Notes: generated from the letters alone by a model not told the origin. A DNA stretch of 49,439 nt from an uncultured Verrucomicrobiota bacterium (GCA_903863295.1 CAIPBM010000090.1:1-49439); one strand, 5' to 3'. Counted from the stretch's first letter, positions 1-8,878 are shown. Numbers and translations: made by a program.

Positions 1-407
1 CCATGCTGCTCCAGGCGGCGGGATTGCTCGGCAATGTTCAGGTCATCGATTGCCTTGACCAAAGCAACCCATTGCCGCTTCCGCATGGTCCGGTCATCAC
101 GAATGATCCACGAATTCACTTGGAAGGCTGCGACATCGCCCGGCTTTCCATTGCCCAGGCGGAAGCCTTGGCGGCGTCATGGGGCGAGGCGAGCCGTCGT
201 GGGAAACACATCTGGATTCGCCTAAGCGGGCCTGTCCAAGAACCCAAGGCTACCCTGGCCCGCGCCGGGGAGGGGATACTCCTGCTGGCGTCCCTCCATG
301 CCGAATCATCCACTTATTGGCGCGCGCAGGGCGATCTGATGCGCAAGACGATCGGCAAAATCCGGGGCATTGTCGCTGTCGACGAACTCAACTGGCGTGA
401 ATGGTGA
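1..407 (+). CDS. C-terminal part of an unidentified protein of the polysaccharide locus (partial, runs off left edge)
   Basis: The frame is open to the left edge; an ATG at position 3 is more likely an internal Met than the start. About 134 residues are visible. The last half (IWIRLSG..., then EGILLLASLH..., then IRGIVAVDE) has the hydrophobic-strand spacing of the end of a MinD/CpsD-like P-loop ATPase, but no Walker motif is in view, so this is only a guess. Its stop overlaps the start of the next gene (TGATG around 405-409), so the two are probably co-transcribed and translationally coupled. A polysaccharide-assembly ATPase would fit the neighbours. Confidence 0.55.
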   Translation, partial: MLLQAAGLLGNVQVIDCLDQSNPLPLPHGPVITNDPRIHLEGCDIARLSIAQAEALAASWGEASRRGKHIWIRLSGPVQEPKATLARAGEGILLLASLHAESSTYWRAQGDLMRKTIGKIRGIVAVDELNWREW

Positions 408-1438
408 TGAAGCTCGGCACGATGTTGGTGGGCATACTTATGGTGGGATGGATGCCGCTAGCGGCGCAGCAAACCAACGCAGTTCCCTTAAGTGCAAAGG
501 CTCCGGCAGCGAATACTGATCCTGCGTCCGCTTCCTGGCGCGAGCGCTATACGCTGGGGCCTGGTGATATCCTGAACTTCGGTTTTTACGGTCGTCCGGA
601 ACTCGATTTAAACGAGGTCTTCGTTCAGCCCGATGGATGTGTCTCTTACCTCCAGGCGCAAAATATCCATGCCAGTGGCATGACCATTGATGAGCTCCGC
701 GAAAAGATTCAGGCGGAACTGGCCAAGAACTACAAAAATCCCCGCATCTCGGTCACGCCTTTTGAACTCAAAAGTAAAAAGTACTTCATCCTCGGGAAAG
801 TGGTCGACAAGGGAGCCTTCAGCATGGATCGCCCGATCACGATTCTTGAGGCGGTCGCCAAGGCCCGCGGGATAGAGACGGGACTGTTTGAGCAAAATAC
901 GGTGGAACTGGCCGACTTGCCTCGCTCCTTCCTGGTGCGCGGAAACAAAAGGCTCAAGGTCGATTTTGATAAACTTTTTTTTGAAGGCGACATGTCGCAA
1001 AACATTGAGCTCGAACCCGGCGATTACCTCTACTTTGCTTCCGCCAACACGAACGAAGTTTACGTATTGGGTGCGGTCAATTCCCCGGGTGTCGAGGGCT
1101 TTACTCCGCGGATGACCATCATCAGTGCCATCTCCGAACGTGAGGGTTTCACGCATGACGCCTACCGCGAACATGTGCTCGTCGTGCGGGGATCGTTGAA
1201 TGCCCCCAAGGTATTCGTGGTCGATGTTGATGACATCCTGCATGGACGAGCGCCCAATTTTCCGCTGGAGCCCAAGGACATTGTTTATGTCAGCGATCAT
1301 CCATGGAAGCTTGCCGATGAATTGCTCGATGTGGCCATCAGCGCCTTCGTTCAATCAGCGGTGACAAGTTGGACGAGTGCCAATATTGGCCCATTCATCA
1401 CCAATCCGATTTTTCCTTCAGTGGAGATAAAACCCTGA
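401..1438 (+). CDS. Polysaccharide export protein, Wza/SLBB family (non-lipidated)
   Basis: Periplasmic or outer-membrane component of an exopolysaccharide exporter. Residues 3-25 form a signal peptide ending in LAAQQ with no lipobox cysteine. A Poly_export domain begins at YTLGPGDILNFGFYG (about residue 50), followed by two SLBB-like beta-grasp units (about 122-205 and 220-305), each opening with a YFILGKV or YVLGAV strand. The C-terminal 40 residues could form the helix that, in Wza, crosses the outer membrane. ATG 401 or ATG 407 could start it; both overlap the upstream stop. The following gene is a clear paralogue with a lipobox, so the pair may form a mixed export channel. Confidence 0.88.
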   Translation: MVMKLGTMLVGILMVGWMPLAAQQTNAVPLSAKAPAANTDPASASWRERYTLGPGDILNFGFYGRPELDLNEVFVQPDGCVSYLQAQNIHASGMTIDELREKIQAELAKNYKNPRISVTPFELKSKKYFILGKVVDKGAFSMDRPITILEAVAKARGIETGLFEQNTVELADLPRSFLVRGNKRLKVDFDKLFFEGDMSQNIELEPGDYLYFASANTNEVYVLGAVNSPGVEGFTPRMTIISAISEREGFTHDAYREHVLVVRGSLNAPKVFVVDVDDILHGRAPNFPLEPKDIVYVSDHPWKLADELLDVAISAFVQSAVTSWTSANIGPFITNPIFPSVEIKP

Positions 1439-2514
1439 TGCGAAATCACATTATTCTCCTGCTGCTTGTCAGCCTGTTTTTGGTCGGTTGTATGGCAACC
1501 GGGCCGGAGTTTGATGCCCTGGCCAAGAACACGAAAGCCGCCGTTCCCGGATCATTTCAACCTCTCGGCGATGTTAAAAAAATCCCGCCCGAGGACCTTG
1601 TTCCGGATACCGCTCCACTGCGCCTCGGAGTTGGCGACAAGGTGGAAATTGAAATCCTGGATGAAGCCAACACGAAACAACTCTGCCTCGTTTGCCCTGA
1701 TGGGATGCTTTATTACGAGATGCTGGCCGGCATCAAGGCCTCCGGCATGACCCTGGTCGAATTGAAGGGCACGCTGCAATCGAAGTTAAAGGAGTTGTAC
1801 CGCTCGCCCCAGGTTTCCCTCACGGTGCGGCAAGTCTCCAGCCAGAGGGTGTGGGTTTTGGGACGGGTGAACACGCCGGGACTCTATCCGCTGGAGGGAC
1901 CGATGACGATTCTCGAGGCGATCTCCAAGGCAGGGGGGCTCTTCACGTCACGCTTTTCCGGAACCACCGAGGAACTGGCCGATCTCAAGCACAGCTTCCT
2001 GGTCCGGAATGGCCAGTTCGTCCCGGTTAATTTCTATGCGCTGCTTCATGATGGCGACATGTCCCAGAATATCTATCTGAAGGACAATGATTACATCTAC
2101 CTGCCCTCTTCACTTTCTCAGGAAGTCTATGTCTTGGGAACGGTATTGCAGCCGAAGGCCATTGGTTTTTCTGATCAGATCACCCTCGTTAGCGCCATCG
2201 CCGGGGCAAAAGGACTGGCACCTCACGCCTATGCCCAGAAGATTCTGATTGTGCGCGATTCCCTCAGTAATCCGAAAGTAGCGGAGGTCAACTGGTGGGA
2301 CATTATCAGCGGTAAAGCGCCCGACATCGCCCTTGAGCCACATGATATCGTCTGGGTGCCGAACGCACCCTGGGAGAGACTGGAAGATTATGGCCGGTTG
2401 ATCATCGATACCTTCGTTCGTACTGTCGCCGCGAATGAAGGTATTCATGCTGGTTCCACCAATGGTCAACCGGTGCAATCGAGCATCAGCGTCAACCCGA
2501 GCACGGGTAATTAG
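1438..2514 (+). CDS. Polysaccharide export lipoprotein, Wza/SLBB family
   Basis: Outer-membrane export lipoprotein. The start is ATG 1438, overlapping the upstream TGA by one base and preceded by a purine-rich GTGGAGATAA. A longer in-frame extension back to 1369 is unlikely because it would bury the signal peptide. Residues 4-19 are hydrophobic and end in the lipobox LVGC, giving a lipidated Cys. The Poly_export domain starts near residue 65 (LRLGVGDKVEIEI), followed by SLBB-like repeats with VWVLGRV and VYVLGTV. It aligns along its length with the preceding gene, including the tail (EPHDIVWVPNAPWE against EPKDIVYVSDHPWK). It converges with the next minus-strand gene with one base between stops. 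Confidence 0.9.
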   Translation: MRNHIILLLLVSLFLVGCMATGPEFDALAKNTKAAVPGSFQPLGDVKKIPPEDLVPDTAPLRLGVGDKVEIEILDEANTKQLCLVCPDGMLYYEMLAGIKASGMTLVELKGTLQSKLKELYRSPQVSLTVRQVSSQRVWVLGRVNTPGLYPLEGPMTILEAISKAGGLFTSRFSGTTEELADLKHSFLVRNGQFVPVNFYALLHDGDMSQNIYLKDNDYIYLPSSLSQEVYVLGTVLQPKAIGFSDQITLVSAIAGAKGLAPHAYAQKILIVRDSLSNPKVAEVNWWDIISGKAPDIALEPHDIVWVPNAPWERLEDYGRLIIDTFVRTVAANEGIHAGSTNGQPVQSSISVNPSTGN

Positions 2515-2515
2515 G

Positions 2516-3658
2516 CTAATTGTAGCGGTTCCACCAATTCCGGTAAGCCTGCATCACCTGAGTGGAATCGCTCGTCGGGTGAAGTCCCACCAGTACGGAA
2601 GCCTTTTGCCAACTGGCGCGATCGCTTTCCTGAGAGCCCAATAACAAAACCAAAGCCCGCTGTAACGCGGCGCGAGGGTAATCGAATGGTGCCGGTAACC
2701 GTGAGCCCGTCCGCAATTGATCCCGGACTCTCAAGGCAAGATTCTTGAGAAGAGGTGTGTCTGGAAAAAGGCGGGCGGGTTCGGACACATAGGCGAGGGG
2801 ATCCGGTAACGTTCGTTTCAGTCGAATCGATTCAAGCCAAAGAAACGTTCGCAACCAGGCTTGGGTCAGCTCGGATTGACGTTCCAGCAAGGCAACTTTA
2901 CCCGGGAATTCGTGCCGGGGATGGAGTTTGAATGCAACGCCTTCCACATGCCACTTCTTCAAGGCTTCCCAGTCTGGCGGGACGAGTGGCAGAGCTTCTC
3001 CCAAGCGGGTTGCACGGTTCTGGCACGACCAGTCATAGCGCTCATTCAGGGCAAGCACCGCGTCGCCGAGTGCTAGTTTGGCTTTGGCGTGATTGCGTTC
3101 GATGAAGGACGAGTCGATCTCGGAATCACTAGTGCGAAGTCTTTCCCGTGAGAACAAAAGCCCGCTTCCCCGGTTGAAGAGGAGCCGGGTGACTTCAACA
3201 AGAGGGATAAGTCTCGCGTCCCTAAGACTGGCGGCAAGCCCCTCGCAAAAACCGTCATCACCCCAAACAACCTTATGCCCGAGAAGCAGGTCGTAGTAAA
3301 ACATGGAAGGCTGAGCCTGCTGAAGAGCAGCGGCGGCCAGAATCTTGAATTCAACCTCAATCCCGATTTCCTCATGGCCCGCTTTTTCCCAATGATGGCA
3401 CCAAGCCTTCAATTCTTTTGGGCCACGCAACCCGCGCGTCACCACATAAAATTCCAAGTCATTATATAGCAGGGCCCCCGCGACCTCCGGTCCGCGATAA
3501 ACGCCACCTTCCCCACGTCCATAGCCTCCGCCCAGCAGGAGAACGACGAGTTCAGACGCAAAAGGAGCCTGCTCAAGCGAGGTTCTTAATTTTGCAAGAA
3601 ACGCATCCAACCGTTCGACCAGCGCCGGTTCGTCGTCGATAAAATAAGTCTGTGCCAC
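2516..3658 (-). CDS. Nucleotidyltransferase-fold-like protein of unknown function
   Basis: I do not recognise this 380-residue family. Near residue 44 it has GGGYGRGEGG, and about 20 residues later NDLEFYVV. This spacing resembles the GS-x-R-G-(D/E) loop and following acidic strand of polymerase-beta-type nucleotidyltransferases, but only part of the usual D-x-D signature is seen. The rest is helical, rich in Leu and Arg, with no signal peptide or membrane segment. The start is GTG 3658; no in-frame ATG lies close by. It follows the STAS gene by 17 bp on the same strand, so the two are likely one operon divergent from the glycosyltransferase operon. A nucleotide-transfer role is inference only. 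Confidence 0.7.
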   Translation of the reverse strand: MAQTYFIDDEPALVERLDAFLAKLRTSLEQAPFASELVVLLLGGGYGRGEGGVYRGPEVAGALLYNDLEFYVVTRGLRGPKELKAWCHHWEKAGHEEIGIEVEFKILAAAALQQAQPSMFYYDLLLGHKVVWGDDGFCEGLAASLRDARLIPLVEVTRLLFNRGSGLLFSRERLRTSDSEIDSSFIERNHAKAKLALGDAVLALNERYDWSCQNRATRLGEALPLVPPDWEALKKWHVEGVAFKLHPRHEFPGKVALLERQSELTQAWLRTFLWLESIRLKRTLPDPLAYVSEPARLFPDTPLLKNLALRVRDQLRTGSRLPAPFDYPRAALQRALVLLLGSQESDRASWQKASVLVGLHPTSDSTQVMQAYRNWWNRYN

Positions 3659-3675
3659 GACGATGGCCCTGATTT

Positions 3676-3987
3676 TTAGGTCAGGTCAAACACACGGTGG
3701 AGACGCACCAATTCGAGCACGGATTGCACCGCCGGGCGGACATTGACCAACCGCACAGGCGCATGCTTTTCCGGCAAACGCCGGTGGATACTTAGCAGGG
3801 AGCCCATCCCGGAGCTGTCGATGAATTCAACCCGGGAAAGGTCAACGGTCACGGCTCCAACGTCGGGTTGCCAGATCATGGCCAGTTCCTCGCGTAATTC
3901 CCGTGCGGTAGCGGCATCCAGGCGGGCGGAGTGAACCTCCAGATTTAGATCGGAACCTTGAAAAGTAGCCGTCAACGCAGAACTCAT
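3676..3987 (-). CDS. STAS-domain anti-sigma-factor antagonist (SpoIIAA/RsbV-like)
   Basis: A 103-residue single STAS domain. The strand VTVDLSRVEFIDSSGMGSL (residues 47-64) carries the DSSGMG motif whose second serine (Ser59) matches the phosphorylated serine of SpoIIAA. In known partner switches, a HATPase kinase phosphorylates this serine, an SpoIIE/RsbU-type PP2C phosphatase removes the phosphate, and the unphosphorylated protein sequesters the kinase. Both activities are encoded about 3 kb away in one polypeptide (7150-8868), the obvious candidate partner. The gene is divergent from the glycosyltransferase operon, with 57 bp between start codons. No cognate sigma factor gene lies beside it, so the final target is unknown. 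Confidence 0.88.
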   Translation of the reverse strand: MSSALTATFQGSDLNLEVHSARLDAATARELREELAMIWQPDVGAVTVDLSRVEFIDSSGMGSLLSIHRRLPEKHAPVRLVNVRPAVQSVLELVRLHRVFDLT

Positions 3988-4044
3988 AATCGGATTTATA
4001 ACCTAGTCTTTCTTAACTTTAAAGGTGTAAGATTAAGTTCACCA

Positions 4045-5241
4045 ATGCGAGTGCTCTACGTGCATGAACGAATGGGAAGCTTGGGAGGGGCCGAGGCTAA
4101 TGTCTTAATCACGGCAACTGAACTGGGAGGTAGGGGCTATGCGGTTGGTTTGGCTGCCCAATCGGAAACCGGAAAGAACGGCGAAGCTTGGAAGAAAACA
4201 TTTTCCGGGGGGCTTTTTGTCGACGGAACTAAGTCGGTACGTTCCGCACTCGAAACTTTCCGGCCTGATGTCGTCTATATCCACAAGTGGGAAGATCTCC
4301 CGACTTTGCGTTATCTCCTGGAAACGGGGCTTCCGATTGTGCGGATGGTTCACGACCACGACACCTACTGCCTGCGGAGCTATCGCTATAACGTGTTCAC
4401 ACGCGAAGTTTGTCATCGTCCGGCGACTCCCTATTGCATCGTCCCGTGCCTCGCGCCAATCAAACGCAATCGCGAGGGAGGCTTTCCGTTTCGCTGGGCG
4501 AGCTACTTGAACAAGCTGGAGGAGATCAAGCTCAACCGCCGCTTTAATCGGCACCTCGTCGTCACCCGCTACATGCGTGATGAGCTCCTCTTAAATGGCT
4601 TTGATGGCAGCAAGATTGAGATTTTTCCGCCGGTGCCGCGTCCCGGCCGGCAGCTTCGCAGCAGGTTCTCTGATCGAAACCTCATCCTCTTTGCCGGGCA
4701 AATCATCCGCGGCAAGGGAGTGGATGTCCTTCTGCAGGCTCTCGCCAAGGTCAAAGCGCCTTTTGAAGCCGTGATTTTGGGGGATGGCAATCAACGCGCT
4801 ACTTGCGAAGCCTTGGCGCAAAAGTTGGGTCTCTCCGGTCGCGTGCATTTCAAAGGTTTCATCCCTCAGGAAGAGTTGGTCGCCTATTATGAAGACACCT
4901 CCGTTGTCGTGGTGCCCTCGGTCTGGCCGGAGCCCATCGCTACCATTGGTTTGGAGGTCATGCGCTATGCCCTGCCGGTTGTCGCTTTCGATGCCGGTGG
5001 CATTGGCGACTGGCTTCACGATGGCAAAAACGGCTACCTCGTTCCCTGGATGAACACGGATATCTTTGCGGCTCGCCTCGATACGCTCCTGGCCGACAAA
5101 GCGCTGGCTCGCCAAATGGGCGAACATGGACTTGAACTCGTCTCCCGGGAATACGATTTTGAAAATTACATATCCCGGCTTCAGGATCTCTTTTCCCGCA
5201 TGGTCAAGACCGTGCCCGTAGCTACTTCCAACGCCGCATGA
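4045..5241 (+). CDS. Glycosyltransferase family 4 (GT-B fold)
   Basis: Cytoplasmic sugar transferase for polysaccharide repeat-unit assembly. ATG 4045 is chosen because the protein then opens with the first Rossmann strand MRVLYVHERMGSLGGAE; extending to 3958 would overlap the divergent STAS gene. The N-terminal GT4 domain spans about residues 1-190. The C-terminal GT_1 domain begins at LILFAGQIIRGKGVDVLL (about 215), with VVPSVWPEPIATIGLEVM carrying the nucleotide-sugar-binding E-x7-E region. A cysteine-containing stretch (residues 110-150: DTYCL, EVCHR, YCIVPC) may bind a metal or form disulfides and is unusual for the family. The stop overlaps the next start by 4 bp (ATGA). This is the first gene of the 4045-10398 operon. 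Confidence 0.92.
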   Translation: MRVLYVHERMGSLGGAEANVLITATELGGRGYAVGLAAQSETGKNGEAWKKTFSGGLFVDGTKSVRSALETFRPDVVYIHKWEDLPTLRYLLETGLPIVRMVHDHDTYCLRSYRYNVFTREVCHRPATPYCIVPCLAPIKRNREGGFPFRWASYLNKLEEIKLNRRFNRHLVVTRYMRDELLLNGFDGSKIEIFPPVPRPGRQLRSRFSDRNLILFAGQIIRGKGVDVLLQALAKVKAPFEAVILGDGNQRATCEALAQKLGLSGRVHFKGFIPQEELVAYYEDTSVVVVPSVWPEPIATIGLEVMRYALPVVAFDAGGIGDWLHDGKNGYLVPWMNTDIFAARLDTLLADKALARQMGEHGLELVSREYDFENYISRLQDLFSRMVKTVPVATSNAA

Positions 5242-5966
5242 ACCTCACTCCTGAAGACGAAGAAATTGCCGCTTACTGGAGTCACGCCTCCACGGCCCGG
5301 GGTCGTTTCTCCATCCGGCTCCGGCTGGCCTTTAAACGTTTTGCATGGAATACCGTCGTCGGAGGCAGTGCCTTGCTTAAGCGACTGCTCGATCTCGTGG
5401 CCGCATCCTGTGCCTTAGTCTTGTTGAGCCCCGTGTTTTTGATCGTGGCTCTTTTGATCAAAAAAGAGGATGGAGGCGCCATCTTCTTTGGCCAACCACG
5501 CGTTGGCTACCGGGGACGGCTCTTTCGCATGTGGAAATTTCGCTCCATGGTTCCCAACGCGGATGCGCTCAAGGCAAAGCTCCTTGAGGCAAATGAGATG
5601 CAGGGGGGAGTCACTTTCAAGATGAAGAATGACCCGCGCGTGACCAGGATTGGACGCTTCATTCGCAAATATTCCATCGATGAATTGCCCCAGTTCTGGA
5701 ATGTATTTCGTGGTGAAATGTCGCTGGTCGGTCCGCGCCCTCCGGTTCCCAAGGAAGTGGCCGAATACGATGTCGACTCCCGTCAGCGCCTCCTGGCCAA
5801 GCCGGGGCTCACCTGTTTCTGGCAAGTCAGCGGTCGCAGCAACATCGACTTTGCCGGACAGGTACGGCTTGATCTTGCCTATATCCGGTCGGAAAATATT
5901 TGGCTCGATATCAAGCTGCTGTTGAAAACCGTTCCCGCCGTGTTGTTGGGGCAAGGGGCCTATTGA
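5238..5966 (+). CDS. Undecaprenyl-phosphate sugar-1-phosphate transferase (bacterial sugar transferase family)
   Basis: Initiating phosphoglycosyltransferase that moves a sugar-1-phosphate from a nucleotide sugar to undecaprenyl phosphate at the inner membrane. At 242 residues it is the short monotopic form: a basic leader, one membrane-embedded helix (about 42-68, LLDLVAASCALVLLSPVF), then the catalytic domain. FFGQPRVGYRGRLFRMWKFRSM, the DPRVTRIGRFIRKYSIDELPQFWNV block and GEMSLVGPRPP are the family signatures, including the Asp-Glu pair in IDELPQ. It overlaps the glycosyltransferase by 4 bp and precedes the next gene by 2 bp. The sugar cannot be told from sequence. Confidence 0.93.
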   Translation: MNLTPEDEEIAAYWSHASTARGRFSIRLRLAFKRFAWNTVVGGSALLKRLLDLVAASCALVLLSPVFLIVALLIKKEDGGAIFFGQPRVGYRGRLFRMWKFRSMVPNADALKAKLLEANEMQGGVTFKMKNDPRVTRIGRFIRKYSIDELPQFWNVFRGEMSLVGPRPPVPKEVAEYDVDSRQRLLAKPGLTCFWQVSGRSNIDFAGQVRLDLAYIRSENIWLDIKLLLKTVPAVLLGQGAY

Positions 5967-5968
5967 TC

Positions 5969-7153
5969 ATGGAGACGACTCTTGAACTTCTCGCTCCGGA
6001 TTACGGGCGATTCGATACCATCTGGCGTCATCCGCTTCCTTTTGTGCTTTGGCCTGTTGGGCCCAAATCGCTTCTGGCCCATTGGATGGATGAAGCGGTG
6101 CGACGCAACGTCACGAAAGTGATCATCTATGCGCCTGATCGACCGGCGGAAATCCGCAAACATCTGGAGGGAGGCCATTATTGGAGCAAGCCGGTGGAGG
6201 TGGTTCCAGTTTCCTCAGAGAGTGCATCAAGCCCAAGCGCCCATCGACTCGACGGCCTGCCATCGTCTCCCCCGCAGGAATTAATCGTTAGTGCCGAAGG
6301 CTTACTTCAGCGATGGCTGGATCTTCAAGCGCAATGGCTGGAGTCGCGCCAATCCCAAGATATCTCGGTTGATGTGGAAACCGTTCCCAACGGCTGGCTC
6401 GGGCCCGGAGCCATCATCCATCCGAAGGCAGAAATGCGTCCACCCTACTGGATTGGTGCGCGCACCATCATCGGGGCCAAGTGCCGGATCGGCCCCATGG
6501 CGGTTGTACATCCCGGTTGCTTGCTCGATACCCGCGTTGAGGTGGAGCGCGCCGTAATTCTACCCGATACCTATCTGGGCCAAAACACCCGGGTGCATGA
6601 AGCCGTGGCCCAGGGAAACGTATTCATCGACATCAAGCGCGCTTGCCGGGTTGATATCCATGAAAGCTTCATTTTGAGTTCCCGCCACCTGGCGCAAGGG
6701 AAACCATCCTTTCTTTCCCGCTTCGTGGCCGCCATGCTTTGGCTGATCCTGGCGCCTCTGGCGTTACTTTGGCCGGGCCAATCGTGGCAGCGCAAGGACT
6801 GCCTTTCCGCCCGTGAAAATATATCTTTAGCTACGGGCAGCAAGGGGCCGCTTATCATCCGGCGCTGGCCATGGCTCAAAACAATCGTGTCCGGAAAATT
6901 GCGCTGGATTGGACCGTTGCCCCGGACGGAAAAGCAGGTCGAGGCCTTGCCGGAAGACCTGACGCAACGCCTTGCCGAGCAGCTTCCCGGTCTTTTCTCC
7001 TGGGCGGATTCCCACGGCTGTTACAGCGTTGACCAGGAAGATGAATGGATTCACACCGCGTTTCAACTCTTGCACGATGACGGCAGTGTCAATCGGCTTC
7101 TCCGGCGTAAAATGGTAACCCTCGCCCTTACTGTTCCCCGCGTCCATCCATGA
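5969..7153 (+). CDS. Three-part protein: NTase-like region, left-handed beta-helix, membrane helix and degenerate sugar-transferase-like tail
   Basis: A 394-residue protein in the operon, ATG two bases after the upstream stop. Residues 1-90 resemble the start of nucleotide-sugar pyrophosphorylases (PVGPKSLLAHWMDEAVRRNVTKVIIY), but the usual glycine-rich G-x-G-T-R loop is absent. Residues about 145-235 carry hexapeptide repeats typical of left-handed beta-helices (GPGAIIHPKAEM, GAKCRIGPMAVVHPG). A hydrophobic helix follows (about 250-268, VAAMLWLILAPLALLW). The tail (IVSGKLRWIGPLPRTEKQVE, then PGLFSWADSHG) lines up motif by motif with the preceding sugar transferase (VFRGEMSLVGPRPPVPKEVA, then PGLTCFWQVSG), though its catalytic residues have largely changed. 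A scaffolding or regulatory role in sugar priming is possible; the activity is unknown. It overlaps the next start by 4 bp. Confidence 0.7.
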   Translation: METTLELLAPDYGRFDTIWRHPLPFVLWPVGPKSLLAHWMDEAVRRNVTKVIIYAPDRPAEIRKHLEGGHYWSKPVEVVPVSSESASSPSAHRLDGLPSSPPQELIVSAEGLLQRWLDLQAQWLESRQSQDISVDVETVPNGWLGPGAIIHPKAEMRPPYWIGARTIIGAKCRIGPMAVVHPGCLLDTRVEVERAVILPDTYLGQNTRVHEAVAQGNVFIDIKRACRVDIHESFILSSRHLAQGKPSFLSRFVAAMLWLILAPLALLWPGQSWQRKDCLSARENISLATGSKGPLIIRRWPWLKTIVSGKLRWIGPLPRTEKQVEALPEDLTQRLAEQLPGLFSWADSHGCYSVDQEDEWIHTAFQLLHDDGSVNRLLRRKMVTLALTVPRVHP

Positions 7154-8868
7154 GCCAAAACTTAAGCTATAACGAATCGGCGGAATGCTGGTTCCGGGGC
7201 GACCTTGGCCAAATTCCTTCCGCCCTGGGCACGCTGGGCAGTTATCTTGCGATCCGCGGGGTTAACGAGGAAACCTGGAAGGGCATCGAGCTGGCCGTCG
7301 CGGAAGCGCTTAACAACGCCGTGATTCATGGATGCAAGGACCGCGAAGATGAAGGCGTTTTGCTCCAATGGAATTGGTCAGGAGAAACACTCGTCGTCAC
7401 GGTTCATGATCCGAGCCAGTTCATGCCGGAATTTGCTTCTGCCGATCTTCCGGAAGATCCGCTGGCGGAGGAGGGGCGGGGCCATTTCCTTATGGCCACC
7501 TTGATGGATGAGGTCGCGCACCTTCAGGTCAACGGGCATCACGCGCTCGAAATGAAAAAAAAGCTGGGGCCCATGTCCTGGTCGCCTCATGTCCTGGCCG
7601 ATTATGAGGAAACTCTTAACTCCCTGGTCACTGAGTTGGGAAGTTGTTACGAAAATCTCTCCGCCGTTTTTCGTTTTTCAGAGATTCTGGCCACGGCGAC
7701 CAATTTCACCGAATTTTCTGAGACCGTGCTGGATCAACTGAACCGGCTGGTTAAAGCACAACAGTCCTATCTCCGCTTGCAGACCCAGGATGCATCGATG
7801 TTATGGCAGGTGGTATCGGTTGGGGAACCGCTGGCCGAATTTCCACTCTCGCTTGAGATGACGCAGGAATGCCTGGAGCTGGAAGTTTTCAAAACACGGG
7901 TCGGGAAGGATTTTGAAACGGGTTCTTCCTTGCCTTCGGATGACCCCCTGCATCCGGTTCAAGGCGCGATCCGCGTCTGTCCCATCTTCTTTCAGCAGGA
8001 CGTCCTGGGTTGTCTCGCCGTGCTGAGACCGGCCCATGGCCATCCTTTTCTTGCAGCGGAAGCCGCCTTGATCCGGGTCGTCGCCGATTTCTTGGGCATT
8101 GCCTATGTCGCGGAACTTTCCAAGGAACGGAGCAAACAGGAAGAAATGGCCCGGCGCGAATTGGAGATTGCCTCATCCATCCAGCAATCACTCTTGCCGA
8201 ATGTTTTTCCGGAGCATCCGCCCTATCAAACCTTCGGCATCTGTCGTAGCGCGCGTGAAGTGGGAGGCGATTATTTTGACCTCATCCCGCTGGAAAACCG
8301 GGGGCTGCTCCTGGTTATCGCCGATGTCATGGGAAAAGGAATGCCCGCTGCCCTGCTCGCCACCATTTTCCGCACCGCCGTCCGGGCGCGACTGGATCTT
8401 GCGGGCACTCCGGGACAACTCTTGACCGAGGTTAACCGTCAGCTTGCATCAGACCTTGATAATCTCGACATGTTCATCACGGCCAAACTCGTCTTCCTTT
8501 CTTATGAAGATCATATGATCCACTATGCCGATGCCGGACACTGCCCCATCCTGATCCGGCGCAAAAATCAACCGGCCCTGTTGCAAATTCAGGCCGACGG
8601 TTTTCCCCTCGGGGTCTCTGATCACTTCGAGTATCCTGCCGAGACTTTTCAGATTGAGCCGGGAGATGTTCTCACCATGATCACCGACGGTGTCTACGAA
8701 GGTTTTGGCGAGAAAGGCCTCGACTACCTCATGCAACAAATCCTCAAGCTTGAGCACCGGAATCTACCCGATTGGTGCAATCGTTTGCTCAGCCTCAGCG
8801 AAGGCAATGTCGAAGCCACTCCGTTACGGGATGACCGCACGATTCTCGTGCTGGAAAGGAAGAGTTAG
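7150..8868 (+). CDS. Fusion of RsbW-type HATPase kinase, GAF-like region and SpoIIE/RsbU-type PP2C phosphatase
   Basis: A 572-residue soluble signalling protein. Residues 10-140 are a HATPase_c_2 (anti-sigma kinase) domain with the N-box EALNNAVIHG and a G-box-like GRGHFLMA. Residues about 175-320 look like a GAF sensor. Residues about 340-572 are an SpoIIE phosphatase, with GGDYFD, IADVMGKGMPAALLA and ITDGVYEG supplying the metal-binding aspartates. The protein thus holds both the kinase and the phosphatase activity of a partner switch, with the STAS protein at 3676-3987 as plausible substrate. It sits inside the polysaccharide operon (4-bp overlap upstream, 10 bp to the receiver gene downstream), which implies control of polymer synthesis. 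Confidence 0.9.
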   Translation: MSQNLSYNESAECWFRGDLGQIPSALGTLGSYLAIRGVNEETWKGIELAVAEALNNAVIHGCKDREDEGVLLQWNWSGETLVVTVHDPSQFMPEFASADLPEDPLAEEGRGHFLMATLMDEVAHLQVNGHHALEMKKKLGPMSWSPHVLADYEETLNSLVTELGSCYENLSAVFRFSEILATATNFTEFSETVLDQLNRLVKAQQSYLRLQTQDASMLWQVVSVGEPLAEFPLSLEMTQECLELEVFKTRVGKDFETGSSLPSDDPLHPVQGAIRVCPIFFQQDVLGCLAVLRPAHGHPFLAAEAALIRVVADFLGIAYVAELSKERSKQEEMARRELEIASSIQQSLLPNVFPEHPPYQTFGICRSAREVGGDYFDLIPLENRGLLLVIADVMGKGMPAALLATIFRTAVRARLDLAGTPGQLLTEVNRQLASDLDNLDMFITAKLVFLSYEDHMIHYADAGHCPILIRRKNQPALLQIQADGFPLGVSDHFEYPAETFQIEPGDVLTMITDGVYEGFGEKGLDYLMQQILKLEHRNLPDWCNRLLSLSEGNVEATPLRDDRTILVLERKS

Positions 8869-8878
8869 GCGCGACGCT

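Noticed and set aside
3958-4044. Upstream extension of the glycosyltransferase to position 3958
   Set aside because: It would overlap the divergent STAS start, and the added residues lack any family similarity; the Rossmann strand begins at 4045.
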